Below are positions 44,401-57,270 of a DNA stretch of 64,000 bases, piece by piece. The notes beneath the pieces are model-generated. The model was not told the DNA's origin and made no database searches. It saw nothing but the letters and a program-made list of their open reading frames with translations. The stretch lies in assembly GCA_947561395.2 (NCBI GenBank), contig OX387184.1, forward strand, positions 13,000,205 through 13,064,204, read 5' to 3'. Numbering within the stretch: position 1 is the stretch's first letter; each line of letters opens with the position of its first letter. The DNA is from Buxus sempervirens (taxonomy: Eukaryota > Streptophyta > Magnoliopsida > Buxales > Buxaceae). The translations under genes and the position numbers were made by a program.

Positions 44401-47400
44401 GCAGCTATTTAAATCAATTAGGAAAACCCATCAACTTTCAATATCGATTGAAAGAGATGCCTTCTATAAAATGCAAGAAAACATTTATATGAAAGAAATT
44501 GTTTTGCTTGAATCAAAAGAGATGCCTTCTGTAAAATGCAAGAAAACATTCGTATAAAAGAAAAAAAAAGACAAGAAATGGCTTTGGTTATTGCAACCCA
44601 CAACCCACAAGCTCCTATTTTCCCTTTTGTTTCTTTTCTTCCATTCTAGGGTTTCCCTATTTGAGTTCTTTTTTCCCTTGAGATGGGTCATTGGGAGATC
44701 CAAGGGGTTTGGAGATGAGACTTTCAGCAATGATTAGTCGATGAGGGCTGCTATCAAAGGGATTCGTGACTGTCCAGCAACAACCAGATTGGGGATTTAG
44801 GGTAAGTGTCTCAACCTATAGCTTCCAAAAGAAAATATCAAAGTGTTTTCTTCAATGCTCATCATAGAACATATAGCTCAAGAGTGAGGTGCCATCTGGT
44901 TCTTAGGATGTAGCTACCCCAAAAGCCAAGAGTTTGAGTTAACAATGGAAAGACAATGGAAAGGTGGCTGGTGTTAATAATGCAAAGAGCGCTCATGGTC
45001 ATGGTCCACTAAGGTCGGATGAGGTTCAAAGGCCATTGTTACGGTTCTTCTGCATCTCGAGCTAGGCTACGGTAATGGTGGGTTTCGCTACTTGAGGGGA
45101 GTGTTGAAGTAATCAGTTAGGGAGGGAGAGAGAGAGAGAGAGAGAGAAGAGAGAGCAAGAGAGAAAGAGAGAGAGAGAGGAGAGGCAAGTACCTGTTTTT
45201 TGCTGTGGAAGGAAGAGCTCCGAGGAAGATGAGAGGTCATGAGGGTCGAGAGTCGGGTTCCTTCTAAAACGCATAGAAGCTGGATTGTGTGGTTTTATGC
45301 TTTAAACCCTTAGAATCGATAAAAGCCTATAAAACATGGCTTTTGGTTTTTGCCCAAATTTCAATATCTGATTTTAAAAACCACCTTTCAAAATCCCTAC
45401 CAAATGGATAATGTGGGCTTTGGATTTGGATTCTGCTAGAATCTAGAATCCAAAAGCCCAACCAAACGAGCCCTAAGACATCTGTGTGAATGGTTCAGTT
45501 GGAGAATGAATTATTTAATTGAATATGTTCCAATATTTATTAGCTCTTGTTTCCGTTCTTATTATGAGGATTCTGTAAGACATACGTTCTGGTTAAGTTG
45601 ATTTTGCAAAAATTATAGAGAAATCATTTGTATGTCAGTTTCCTTTCCATTTGTTATTCATTTTTTTCTCATTTATTTATTTAATTTTTCCCTCTTTACA
45701 GTGGTCAGTTTTTCGGTGACATCCGATCACAGTTAGAGAATGACTTCATGAAATCCCTTAAATCCGAGGTTGATCATTCCAGATACTTGTTCATGCAACT
45801 GTAACTCCATCACTTTTTGTGCTACTGCTATTGAAAATTATTCTAATAGATTTTCTTTTTTTTTTTTCTCCTTTCTTTGTGGCACTTGCAGACTACTGAT
45901 GAGGGTGAAGTGGAGGCTATTAGACCATTGCCTTGGTACCCTGATAATCTTGCTTGGCATTTAAACTTTTCCCGCATGCAGCTGAGGAAGAACCAAACCC
46001 TTGAAAGGTATGCTGCCTTGGATAGAATTACATGTTTAGGCAGATATTTACGGAAGTGAAAAAAAGGGTTTAGGTGTGTGTTAGCAGGTCTACCAGTAAA
46101 AGGCTTGGTTATGTGGATGTGTAGCCATTGAAGACAGATGTGGTCTGGAATTTTAACTAACTTTTTGGAAAGCGATTTGGGCTCCAGTTGGCTCCCTTCT
46201 TGCTGCCTTTGGTGCTTTATGTTTTCCTTTCTAAAACACTTGTCAATCATAACTTATTTTTATTTTTGGGGTTAGTTATAGCTGTTGAAGACTGATTCAA
46301 GCTAGCATTTTCAATATATTTGGGATAGGTTGTGGGCTACAATTGGGATCTCATTGCTACTTTTGCTGCTTAACATTTTTCCATTGTTGATACAACTTCA
46401 TTCCTCAATTATTCTCGTTTTGGATCCGTACAAACAGTAGCCAACACTCACTTAAGAAGTATGAATTTCCTTTATATTTTCATGAAGATGGCTTTCACTT
46501 CAATGCTTGTTTGAGTTTTAGTGAAGTTGAAATCCTGATAAATGCCTCTTGGAGAGTGCAACAGAACTGAAAGAGCCATATTTGATTGGGAAAGTGCAAA
46601 TAAATGAAGAAATCAAAATATGAGGGTGTGTCCTGCAGTAAATCTTTGTAGTATTTGAATCTATTGCCAGATCACGTCATATATCTTGTCAGATAAGAGG
46701 AAATGCTCTGTTGAATTGCAGAAGACATTGAAAATTTACCGAGGGGAGGGTCTGAGTCCTGCCCATTAAGTAGAAGCCATACTTGCCATGTCCAACCATG
46801 TGCTTTCATTTGAATGTTAACTGGTCTGATAATATGTTTCTCCATTTCTCAAGTATGTCTGCTAGACTGTCTGGTATCTTGAAACTTGAGAAAAAAAGAA
46901 TGGAAGGTGGAACAGTTTGGGTTTCGTTTGTGCATCAGATACCTGTTTGATTACGTGCTCCTACATATGTACCCAAATTTATGTTTCTGTAGTGGTTGAT
47001 TTTGTTTCCAGATAAACCGATAAAGATGTGGCTATATTCACATAAAAAGAAAAAGGTGGCAGATGACACTGCTATAAGTAAAAGAGTTGACAAGATAACA
47101 ATCTTTTAGGCAATAAACAATGCAAAATCTCCCAAAAGTATGTGAACTAACTGGTCATGTGCATTTAGAAAATAGAAAGGACTATAAGCTATTTTATGTC
47201 CTGATAAAGCAAAGTCCTAGGAAGGGACTGGCAACAAACCTAACTTATGGTATTTTTGCCTAAAGTTGCTGATCTCAAACTCAAACCTGCATTTTTATGC
47301 TGGGAGCCTGAGATTTCATTTCCAATTTAAACGAGTGATTGGAAAAGAGAGGAGGGGAACTTCCAGTAAACAAGGTGGAAATTTTCTTGCTGCTGAAATA

Positions 47401-48944
47401 ACATCCTAAAGTGTGCTCAGTTTTTTCAATTGCCTTAAACTGATTCTCTTAATGGTTTTTTTTTACTGGATTTCAGGTTCCATCAGTTCTTAAAGCAAGA
47501 AAATGAGATCGGGAACATCACGAGACAAGAGGCTGTCAGCATGGTACATGAAATTTATCTAATATCAGTAGCTCTTAGGAGCTTAATGCCTTCAATATGT
47601 GTATCAGTTTGGTCAGTTTCATTCTTTTTTTCTCTGACTCCTATCTTCTGGTTGTGGGTTAACAGGTACCTCCACTATTCTTGGATATCTCTCCTGATCA
47701 TTTTGTCCTTGATAGTAAGCTACTGGCGTGCAGAACTTTCATATTGTTAAGACTTAAGAGTTCATTTAATTTTTGCTTAAATCTTTAGAATGAAATATCA
47801 AAAATATGACTTCAAGGAGTTTCTTAGCAAAAACCTCGAAATTATTGACTGAGATCTTCATTGACTATTGATAGTAAGCTTCATGTGCATATAACTAGTA
47901 TCTTAGTCTCTTCATATTGTTAAGAGAGGATTTTTTTTTAAAATTTTAATTTTAATTTTAGAATTCGATCTTAACAAATATGAATTCAAGGAATTGTCTT
48001 TGCAAAAGCCTGTAAATTCTACATTTGGATCTTCATTAACTATTTTATAGATTTTCTATTATGTCTTCTATAGTTCTTAAGAAAAAATTTAAAGAGAGCA
48101 TATTACTCAGATTATTTGTATTGCTTCTATGTAGTGTGTGCAGCTCCTGGGTCGAAAACATTCCAGTTACTTGAGATTATACACCAATCATCTAAACGTG
48201 GATCACTACCCAATGGAATGGTCTCTCTCTGTCGCTCTCTTTCTTCCCCCTTCCTCCTTCTATGAACTGTTATATCATCAATCATTAAGTTTCTAATTTT
48301 AATATGGTCCATTACTGCATGCAACATAAATGTGGATTCATTTTCATTCTATAATCTTTGCATGTATTCATGATTTACTTTCCTTTTTCCTTTGTCTAGA
48401 TTATAGCAAATGATGCTGATGTTCAAAGATGTAATCTTCTCATACACCAAATGAAAAGAATGTGCACTGCCAACCTTATAGTGACAAATCATGAAGCGCA
48501 ACACTTCCCTGGCTGCCGATTAAGCAATGATTTCTATGATGCAAATGAAAAGGGAAGTGTACAGGAATATGGGCTTAGACAACTCTTATTTGATCGTGTC
48601 TTATGTGATGTCCCCTGCAGTGGCGATGGCACTCTTCGAAAGGCTCCTGATATCTGGAGGAAGTGGTAGCTATTTTCTATCTGCTGCTTTCTCGTTAGTT
48701 AGCAGTTCTGTTTCTGCTTATATTTCACCTGAAGTGCATGTTTCTTGCCTTGTTTTCAGGAATGCTGGAATGGGAAATGGGTTCCATAGCCTTCAAGTTC
48801 AGATAGCCATGCGTGGTACGTGTGTTGTAGAACCATGAATAATATTGGTTCTTTTGACAATCTTATTGCTGTGACCTTTATTATGCTTCTTTTGGTTATT
48901 TATATGTACATACATACATACATACACACATACATGTATACATA

Positions 48945-48978
<34 letters not shown>

Positions 48979-51900
48979 CATTCAACCTTTTTATTATTTG
49001 TTTTTCAGTAATCTCTTTCCATAGAGACCATTGCTTGGTGTAATGGTTAAATCCTTGGGCTGTCGGCATAAGAATGCGTGCTTGAGTCTGAGAGCATCCA
49101 TAAAATTGCCAAAGCTTAGATCTGTTGTTGGTCAATCTCTTCTAGGGCCTTGCTTTAGCGAGAATTATACCGGGTTATGGATTTTTAATAATTTATGCGT
49201 GTTTTAAATTTTTCCAAGAATAATAAGTTAAAGGTTTGATTTTTGTGATGCTCCACTTGGCAGTTTCAGCACTGTGTTTTGGTTCAATATCCTTGATGAT
49301 TGATGTTTCAGCTTCTGAACAGAATACTAACTGATAACAGAAAGGGGAACTTTATGTATTGCCCGTATTACTTGAAAATTAAAATATTGTAATAGGTGAC
49401 GTGAAATATAGAATTGCAAAATTTATAGGTTCTATCAAGCATTCTAAGTCTGTAATACAATTAATGTTGTATCATGCATGATAAAAAAAAAATGCAGGAC
49501 CTGGTGCTTAAGAACTAGTAAATGGTTGTGGTCCCCAGATTTGGACATGTTTTATTTGAAAAGGATTAGGACACACAGTATGACGTCTCCTTTGGAAAAG
49601 AACAAGTTTGCCAGTTATTATCTTGGTCAAATGATTTTAGCCATTTTATTTCACTGCTTTGTTAGGATGGTGAACAATTGGACACGTTAGGCAAAAGCTC
49701 TGAAATAAAATGCACCAAGGCAAATAAGTAGAAATCAGTCAATTAGAATAATTTTTTGAGTCAGGTTCCACAAAAGGGGAGCCCGTATGGTGATGAGTCA
49801 TCTTCCATACACTTCACATTCATATTGTGACTTTCAAGACTTTATTAGGGTTCTTCAAATTGTTGCTTAAATGGAGGTTTTCCTGTCCTCATGAGGTTAA
49901 AGTGGTGCTGCTATTGTTGTTTTGTTATTGTTCTTCATGTTGTATGCTTGGAATTATATTTTGAGCCTTCATTCAGCTGAATATTTCAAATTTCTTAGTG
50001 ATATTATATTGCTCACGCAGGTTTGTCATTGTTGAAGGTTGGTGGAAGAATGGTTTACTCGACCTGCTCGATGAATTCTGTTGAGAATGAGGCTGTTGTT
50101 GCCGAGGTAATTTGTTTGCTTTTAGAAAGGAATATGATGGATGGACTTATTCTTTATTGGCTCATTTGGACTTCCAGTCATCTTTATAGTAGCAGTTTAT
50201 TTTATTTCTGTTTATTTATATTTTAAGCAATATTTTGGATTTCATGTCCATATGTCAAGGTGTCCTTTATTGACCAATTCCTGCAATACTTTGTTTCCTT
50301 AGATTGCTAACCATATGCATCCATGTAGGATTAGAATAAATAATTAAGAAAATAAGTTTTTAGGGAAAACAAATAATTCAAAAAAATTCTTTATGAGAAG
50401 CGGTTGTTTATGTGATTTTTTGCGTGCGCACGCATGTGTGCGTGTGTATGTCTCTCTCTCTCTCTTTCTCTCTCTCTTTGTGTCACTGTCAATTGCTTTC
50501 TCTCTATATGATAGAATTTTGACTTAGAGGAAAATGATAGTTGCTTAGAGCAATGGCACGTTAGTATCTACATGTAAAACAAAGTGGACATCAAAATGAC
50601 TTAAGCTGACATAAATTTGAAAAAGAATGATGGAGCAAAATTTAAGATAACTAAGTGTCATCATCATCAACATAAGCTACTTCCTACTAAAGTGCTGTCG
50701 CGACACAATCTTCTCTCCATCCTGTTCTATCAAAAATTATATTTTCAGTTAATATGCTTATGCAAGTATTGTTTTATTAATTCCATCCATGACTTTCTAA
50801 GTCTTCCTCTTAATTTCTTATTTCCTTCAGTATGAATCCTCTCACACCTTCTTACACGTGCATCTCTAGGTCCCTACCTTACATATCCGAACCACCTTAA
50901 CATACCATCCTCAATTTTATCCGTAATGCGTGCCATGCGTAATCACTTTTCAATATGTTCATTTCTTACTTTGTCTTTCTCTAGTTTTGTCACATATCCA
51001 TTATTATCATCCTCATCTCACTGATGCTCATCTTCTGAATATGTTGTTTTTTTGCTACCAAACATTATGTACTATACAACATAGCTCGTTTAATCGCTGT
51101 CTTATAAAACTTATCCTTTAATTTAATTGGAATACATATCCCACAATACCCTAGAAGCACCCTTCTACTTAAGCCAACCAGTTCTAATCTTATGTGCTAC
51201 ATATTCATCAATTTCTTTATCTTTTTGTACTACTGATCCTAGATATCTGAAATTATTATTTAAAGGGATATCTTGATTGTCAATTCTAACAGTTTCATTA
51301 CTTATATTGGTATTTGTATTTAAAGTGTATTTCATATATTCAGTCTTCACACAACTTATGCTTGGAAGTGCTGTCATTGAGGATATCTTTTATTTAGAAA
51401 ATAAATGTAGAAAGTTACTGAAAAAGAGTGTAGCCTCTTCATATGGTTTTATTTTCTTTTGTTAGTTGCTACAGTTAATCTGTGCAGTCATACCAATCAG
51501 AGACCTTGATGCCCTAGAAGATGCAACTGAAACTGCTGCTAGATTTCACTTTTTCATCAACTTGTTGGTATTTGAAGTATTTTGTAACCTTCATATTCAA
51601 TTTTGAAGTCTCAAAGGTTACACTTGGATGATGTTTCTCCCATTGTTTTCACACAATAAAATTATAGCTATTTTCTCATATCTTTTAATCATTAATATTT
51701 TCACCATCTCCTGTTATTTTCTTCAGATTCTGCGGAGGTGTGGGCAGTCCATTGAACTTGTGGATGCCTCTGGTGAGCTCCCTCAATTGGTTCGTCGGCC
51801 TGGACATAAGAAATGGAAGGTTATTTATCTATTTCTGGACATGCATGTGTCCCCTTTTGTTTTGGATCTTTTAAAGAATTGGTATCTTGTTTACATCTGT

Positions 51901-54900
51901 GCATAAATCTCTTGTTTTGCCTCTTTGTGAAAATTACAAGAATGTTTTCTGATCCATGCTAAATAAAGCATACCTATCCTCAGTGATAAATGGCAAGATA
52001 AATAAATAAGTAAATAATAATAATAATAAGGGAAAGTTAAATTGTTCCTCTGATTTCTGTGGTGGTCCTATGGGTTTGTTTCGTTCCAGCAGTTGTCCTA
52101 TGTGTTGTATTGCATGATTCAGGTGCAAGTCTTGCAGAGCCTGCCCATATTTTGACAAAATTATTTTCACTGTGATAATAAGATTTACATGATAGCTCAC
52201 AACGTGGCATGATGGAGTGAGCAGTAAATTATTATCATCCAAGTGTTTGCATTTTTTTCTCATATAACTCGGACAGATTTATGCGTTTCTTTGCTAGAGA
52301 ATTAGTCATTAAAAAGGCAGTGGGCACACACACATTACAGCTCCTCCACCTCCTCTGTAACTAATTTGGACCTGGAGTTGAGATCCAGCAGTGAAATAAT
52401 CTAAGAATTTTTTAGAGGGCACCTAGGTGGCTGTAAGCTGTGTTGCCTAGCCTCAGCCATTCATATAGTTTTGATAATATATGCGAATTTTTCAAACTAT
52501 CTATATATTTAAGTATTTTGTACATCTGCATACTGAATACTTAGATGCAATTTTTTGGTTAAATATACGTTAGGAATGATTTTGTCACTGTCAATGGTTC
52601 AAACTTAAAATCTAGTGGTCAACTCAGTAAGACTCATCATTAACAGTGCTGAAGAAATCTTAATGGATGTTTTGTCTCTGAAGTCAACATGGATGCTTCC
52701 TCCAGGATATATTGTTCTTTTTCCTATGATGTGTTTGTTTGTTTGCTCATTTATTTAATTTGGGTGGTTAAGATGAGTTAAGGTGAGAACAGTCTCAGAC
52801 AATGGAGTCATTTGTGGTTGTATTTACAATCTCTAGCATGCGGAAACGTCATAAAGAAGTGAATTTTTCCGAATTAGAAAAGGGAAGCTAAGAAGTTGGT
52901 TCAAACTGTAAATTACGCAATCTTTTTGTATAACGAGGGGATCAAATGTTTAACACTTTTTCCAAAATGATGCAAATATGTTAAATATGTTCCTCCAGGA
53001 AAGTTAAGGAAAATGGAAAATTCTATTGCTCTTAGTTTTTATGGAACATATGATTTCATTTGCATTTACATTTTCTTGCAGGTTCGGGATAAAGGCATTT
53101 GGTTTGCTTCTTATGATGATGTTCCAGAATACCGAAGATCTGTGATTTTGCCCAGCATGTTTCCTTCAGGTAAAAGCTGTGAGACGGAAAAGGCCATGTC
53201 TGATTACTTCAAAGAAAATACAGCTGGCGGAAATGGGATGGAAATTTTGCCAGATATGCCAGAAAGGCAGGGGAATGTTGAGCAGCTAGATGCAGAACAT
53301 AGATCTGGGCAGTTTGAGAAGCCCGAGACTCTGGATAATGCTTTGGAGAAGGAAGTTTCTGGTTTCCCTCTTGAGCGCTGCATGAGGATACTGCCTCATG
53401 ATCAGAACAGTGGAGCGTTTTTCATTGCTGTCCTTTGCAAGCTTTTGCCTTTGCCTGGTAATGTACCTCATTTGTGCTCCTAGATAGTGAGTAAATCTAG
53501 CACACATACCCATTGTTTTGGATGTTGAATATCATACAGACGATGCCTTTGGTATGGTATTCAATTTATTGCATTGTGTTGGATGATCAAAATTCAGTAC
53601 TGTAATAAGCCACAATAATCCAAACATGTTGGAAGATGATATTTTCAATTTGAAAATGTTTTGCACTGCATGAAAGGCTTATCTTAAGCCGAGGCTCAAG
53701 AAGAAATCCTAGTGATTGGTTTCTATCCTTTCATGCACACATATATATTATAAAATATACGTACATTCATGTATACAGATAATCTATCAATCAATCTCAT
53801 ATATATATTTGTGTGTGTGTGTGTATGTGTACATAAATATATACATTTAATGAAAGTTGGTATATATTTACTGCCGTGCTCTAAACTTGATTTATTTCAT
53901 TAAGTAACATGATAAACATATTACATACTGATGAGTAAACAAAAAATTTGATCCTAGTTGTTCTTTTGCAGCTGTCGCTGGAAATCCTATTAATTCACAT
54001 GGACGCTCTACTTTTCACAAGGATGTTCCACTTCAGAAAGTATCAGATGAGATCATTGAGGATACAAATGGGTTAGAGATAAATCCATCAGGAGATGACG
54101 GTGTGAATCACGAGCACACTGAAGAAGCTTTTGACATTGACTTACAAAATAAAGAATCGGAGGCTGTTTTCAATCCTGATTCTTGTGGGAAATGTGAAGA
54201 GTTCAAGGAACAGCAAGCCCAAGTGCATGGGGATGGAGAGAATGGTCCAAAGAAAGGCAGAGGAGGAAAACAAAGCTTACAGATGCAAGGCAGGTGGAGG
54301 GGGGTGGATCCTGTTGTGTTTTTCACAGATTCAACCAGTATCAGTAGCATAAAGGCATTCTATGGTATTGATGAATACTTTCCGTTTGATGGCAACCTTG
54401 TCAGTAGGAACAGTGATTGTCACCATGTGAAGAGGATTTACTACATATCAAATTCAGTTAAGGATGTTCTTAAACGTAATTTCCAAGTTGGGCAGCAACT
54501 TAAGATAACTTCTATTGGTTTGAAGATGTTTGTAAGTTACCTCATCCTCCTATATATAACTTGGAATGTTGTTGATTATTGTTGTCTCCTATATGTGTGC
54601 CAACATTTTATACAGGAGTAGGAAAAAAAATATATCATTAGAATATGTATCCTATCTTCCAACTTTTCTAGAAACAGTCTCCTTTTCTGCTCTTCTTGAA
54701 TGATTTATTCTCTTGAGATATGGTTTAACAAATAATTATTTTAACATTACAAATGCTGTTAAAAACTCGCTCACAGTTGTCAATGAAGCTCAAAATGTAA
54801 TAATTGTGCACATTTTCTCAGAAAAGAAGCCCATAATCCCACCATCTAGTCAATATCAATGTTTGCTGGTTGCCTACATTACATGCTAAATGATCCAATG

Positions 54901-55636
54901 AAGTAATTTTAATAGATGGTAGAATGCAATATTTCTTTGTCAACATCAGTAATGTTTTCATGGAAATAAGTTTTCTATTATCTGCTGCTGCTTTTGATTG
55001 CTCAAGTAATGTGGAAAACTTTTTGTGATCATTGTAATTATTTTTTTTCAGGAACGGCAGACATCAAAAGAGGGTACTGCTTCACCGTGTATGTTCCGAA
55101 TATCATCGGAAGGATTGCCACTTCTTCTCCCATATATCACTAAGCAGATCCTGTATGCGTCCTTACCTGATTTCAAGCATCTGTTGCAATATAAGACCAT
55201 TAAATTTGCAGATTTTGTTGACCCTGAATTTGGAGATAAGGCATCAAAGCTTTTGCTAGGTTGCTGTATAGTAGTTCTAAAGAAAGGTGTTTTTCTCTAC
55301 TTAATTCATGAAGAACATAAATGTTTCTATGTACAAAATTTTCACTTTGGGTGTTAAATGATTGTAGGAAGCTGTTCTCCATTGAGTTTTATTACGACAG
55401 ATTCCTCGACGTTAGCAATTGGAGGCTGGAGGGGTCGCACCAATATAACTGCAATGGTTTCGGCAATGGATTGCCAAGAACTACTTGAAAGGCTTTCTGT
55501 CTGCCTGGGGAGTCAAAGTAACTCTTTAGTCCGGGAAAACAAATCTGTTAGTGCTGATTCTGATACAGCACAAAACTCAGATGATATCGAATTGAAACAC
55601 GACCTTGAAGCTCTCAACGAAGCACCGCTTGTCTGA
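38481..55636 (+). CDS. TRM4: tRNA/RNA (cytosine-5)-methyltransferase, NSUN2/TRM4 family
   Basis: S-adenosylmethionine-dependent enzyme that makes 5-methylcytosine in tRNA (and mRNA). Exons read from splice sites and frame: 38481-38648, 38855-38943, 45702-45768, 45892-46007, 47477-47543, 47666-47714, 48135-48220, 48400-48665, 48760-48815, 50021-50106, 51727-51819, 53082-53457, 53972-54531, 55052-55286, 55368-55636. They join without a break to 860 residues. Motifs: SAM-binding MCAAPGSKT (exon 7), motif [14 protein letters not shown] (exon 8) and the catalytic-cysteine motif [18 protein letters not shown] (exon 10); both cysteines are present. N-terminus [18 protein letters not shown] is basic; the long C-terminal part (exons 12-15) is the plant NSUN2 extension, with acidic linker. 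Intron 2 (6.8 kb) and intron 10 contain transposon remains. Full, apparently functional gene. Confidence 0.95.
38944..41560 (+). other. First part of TRM4-like intron 2
   Basis: Non-coding; no element with clear ends. Small ORFs look like chance. Confidence 0.5.
41564..41612 (-). mobile_element. 3' tail fragment of an RTE-type LINE
   Basis: Reverse complement reads ATCCCACTTTGGTGGGAACTG then ACTTATGATGATGATGAT, like the 3' end and GATGAT tail of the fragment at 50,655. Too short to be certain. Confidence 0.4.
41930..42200 (+). mobile_element. RTE-type LINE 3' fragment
   Basis: Translation of short pieces gives [27 protein letters not shown] and, around 42,175, the nucleotide string GACCCCAAAAAGATGGGATAA, which is how plant RTE LINEs end (… adding a D-P-x-x-x-G terminal peptide). 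Several stops; a decayed scrap in TRM4-like intron 2. Confidence 0.5.
42855..43521 (-). pseudogene. Harbinger-type (DDE_4/HARBI1-like) transposase, decayed
   Basis: Minus strand. First block: [21 protein letters not shown] (about 43,490-43,420), which holds the first part of the DDE nuclease. A gap with foreign AT sequence follows, then [20 protein letters not shown] (about 43,320-43,260) with the second Asp, then [39 protein letters not shown] with the catalytic Glu, [27 protein letters not shown]. Stops (for example after FRGV and before QYENEE) and the interruption make it non-functional. Ends in an acidic tail, stop at 42,855-42,857. Confidence 0.8.
43506..43587 (+). repeat. 50-bp direct duplication in the Harbinger element
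   Basis: The segment CTTGCCATGGGCACAT…AGGAGCCTTAGCCAT occurs at 43,506 and again at 43,556 with one base different. A local duplication at the edge of the transposase region. Confidence 0.75.
44451..44570 (+). repeat. 65-bp tandem duplication in the Harbinger element
   Basis: AAAGAGATGCCTTCT…AAAATGCAAGAAAACATT occurs at 44,451 and 44,516, with a few differences. Confidence 0.75.
45120..45182 (+). repeat. GA microsatellite
   Basis: Interrupted (GA)n run of about 60 bp within the Harbinger element. Confidence 0.85.
48901..48978 (+). repeat. Compound microsatellite in TRM4-like intron 9
   Basis: (TACA)n followed by (TG)n and (TA)n, typical of a hypervariable intronic locus. A second mixed CT/GT run is in intron 10 at 50,425-50,480, and a GT run in intron 12 near 53,810-53,826. 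Confidence 0.85.
50655..51377 (-). mobile_element. RTE-type LINE fragment in TRM4-like intron 10
   Basis: On the minus strand, 51,377-51,168 encodes the end of a LINE reverse transcriptase ([38 protein letters not shown]), an RTE-type signature, and further on weak matches to its C-terminal part ([19 protein letters not shown]) follow in shifting frames. The tail is a (GATGAT)n-type repeat near 50,660. 5'-truncated and degenerate; opposite in direction to the host gene. Confidence 0.7.
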
Positions 55637-56449
55637 ATCGACTTCAAAATTTTGGGAATCTTGATTTTTTCTTAGTCATTTATTTGAGTCCAGTTTCTGC
55701 CCTTCTTGTAATCAAAACAGGTAAGTTTCTCCTGTCATCTCTTTTAATTTATTTTTCAAATTCCTTTTTTTTTTTTTTTAACTTTGTAATATTTAAATTG
55801 GTCAAGTAATTAGCCTGTTGAGATGCACATGGATGAAGAGTTTCACAACTGATTATGTGAATACCAAGGCCAGTTAAATATCATTTGCCTTGCTGTATTA
55901 CAAATTAGTTTGGGCCACGGCGCCTACATGTTCGATTATCATTGCTTGAAAAGAATTAGGTAAGTTTCTTTGAGATGATCTTATGAAGAATGGAGGTTGG
56001 TTTCCTTCTAGGCACGAATATTCTAATTCGTAGGCTATGGTGTGGAGTAAACCCGTTAGGGAAAATAAAAAAAAACTAAAAAGGAAAAAAAGAGGGAAAA
56101 GAAAAAACAGAAGGAAACATCTCGACCACATATGATCGACAATTCAATAGATTTTTTGTTCCTTTACTTCGTCTGGTCGTAATGTTGGCTTGTATGGTCG
56201 TTCAACTACTGGAAGTATACATTTGTCTTAATTATTATTCTTTTGTTTTCATTATTAAAAAAAAAAAAAAAAGGTACTCGGAATGAGGGAGAGAATACAA
56301 CCTCAATCTGTTGGAAACATGGGGAATATCTGAATGTTCATCCAAACGTCAAGACAGTATTTCCAGTAACATGACTCGAGCTTGCATTTGAAATTTATAT
56401 TCTGATGAAACGAAATCGGCTGTAATGAAAATGAAATTTCTTTTTCTCG
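55637..56449 (+). other. 3' flank of the TRM4-like gene
   Basis: Probable 3' UTR followed by non-coding sequence with A- and T-runs (55,767, 56,060-56,120, 56,255-56,272). No gene seen. Confidence 0.5.
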
Positions 56450-56757
56450 CTTTTGAGTCATTTGTTTGTCGAAGTTAGTAAGCATGGCAGTCCATTGCCG
56501 TTTTGGGCGTATTTGCGCCTTTACCTATTAACTTAAGCTTTTAGACGCAGTGGATGTTTACCATGATATCTGAGCAAGAGGCCTTGTGTTCAAGTTTCTC
56601 CAGGTGAGCTTGTCTTGGCATTTATTTATATCTAGGATGTTCAGTTTGTCCTTCCCATAAATGTTCATGAGCAAAGTTGCACATGCACCCTAATATATAC
56701 ATAATTGCATCTTCACCTCTCACTTAAGCTTTTAAGTGCAACAGTTGTTTAACACGT
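56450..56757 (+). mobile_element. TRIM-like small repeat, copy B
   Basis: Same arrangement as copy A: TTAACTTAAGCTTTTAGACG…GTTTACCA, then TGATATCTGAGC…GAGGCCTTGTGTTCAAGTTT, CTTGGCATTTAT, GGATGTTCA, TTTGTCCT, CAAAGTTGCACATGC, and a second CACTTAAGCTTTTAAGTGCAAC…GTTTAACA about 190 bp later. Boundaries approximate. Confidence 0.5.
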
Positions 56758-57270
56758 TATTTGCATTCTAACAAATGGTTTAGAATCATCTCCACACCAA
56801 CCAATTATGTTTGATGCTTTAAACAGCACCTACGAGACGGATAGTATTAGAGTACCTAGAATGGCTAATGATATAGCAGATATATTGGAGAAGACAGGAG
56901 CTAGGAAAGACAAATTCTGCTTTGGCATTCCATCCTAGGTGGTTATTAATAGATGAGAAAATAGTTACCATGTTGAGAAGCTTGTATAGGCTGCTGTTTT
57001 GGCTTTTCCTGCATAACTGCCTGTACATTCTTCCTCTCTTTTCCACATCAAAAGAAAAAAATAAGGGCCATGGTAGTGTATCTGACTGCAGGTAGGAGAG
57101 GCTTACCGTGCACTGCAGTCCAGATGCCTTCTGAATTTGGGCCCTTAATCCACACCTTTTTATTTTTTATTTTTTTATGAATCATACCTTCTACAGGGTA
57201 CTTATTCCTCCCAAATTTGACATGGAACGGTATCAGAATTGCAAATTTTGATCTGTGAAGAATACTTTTA

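Larger units (their letters stand above)
42478..45473 (-). mobile_element. PIF/Harbinger DNA transposon in TRM4-like intron 2
   Basis: About 3.0 kb. Ends GGGGTTGTTTGTTAGGGCTT and AAGCCCAACCAAACGAGCCC are imperfect inverted repeats, flanked by TAA on both sides (42,475-42,477; 45,474-45,476), the three-base target preferred by this superfamily. Both subterminal zones carry repeated AATCC/GGATT words. A decayed DDE transposase lies on the minus strand at 42,855-43,521. I do not recognise the partner Myb-like ORF that autonomous elements carry; the 43,700-45,200 segment would be the place for it. Confidence 0.85.

Noticed and set aside
49029..49095. tRNA-like stretch (TGGTGTAATGGTTAA … GCTTGAGTCTGA)
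   Set aside because: It has weak A- and B-box resemblance but does not fold into a full cloverleaf by eye and has no proper acceptor stem. It may be a SINE relic; not enough to call.
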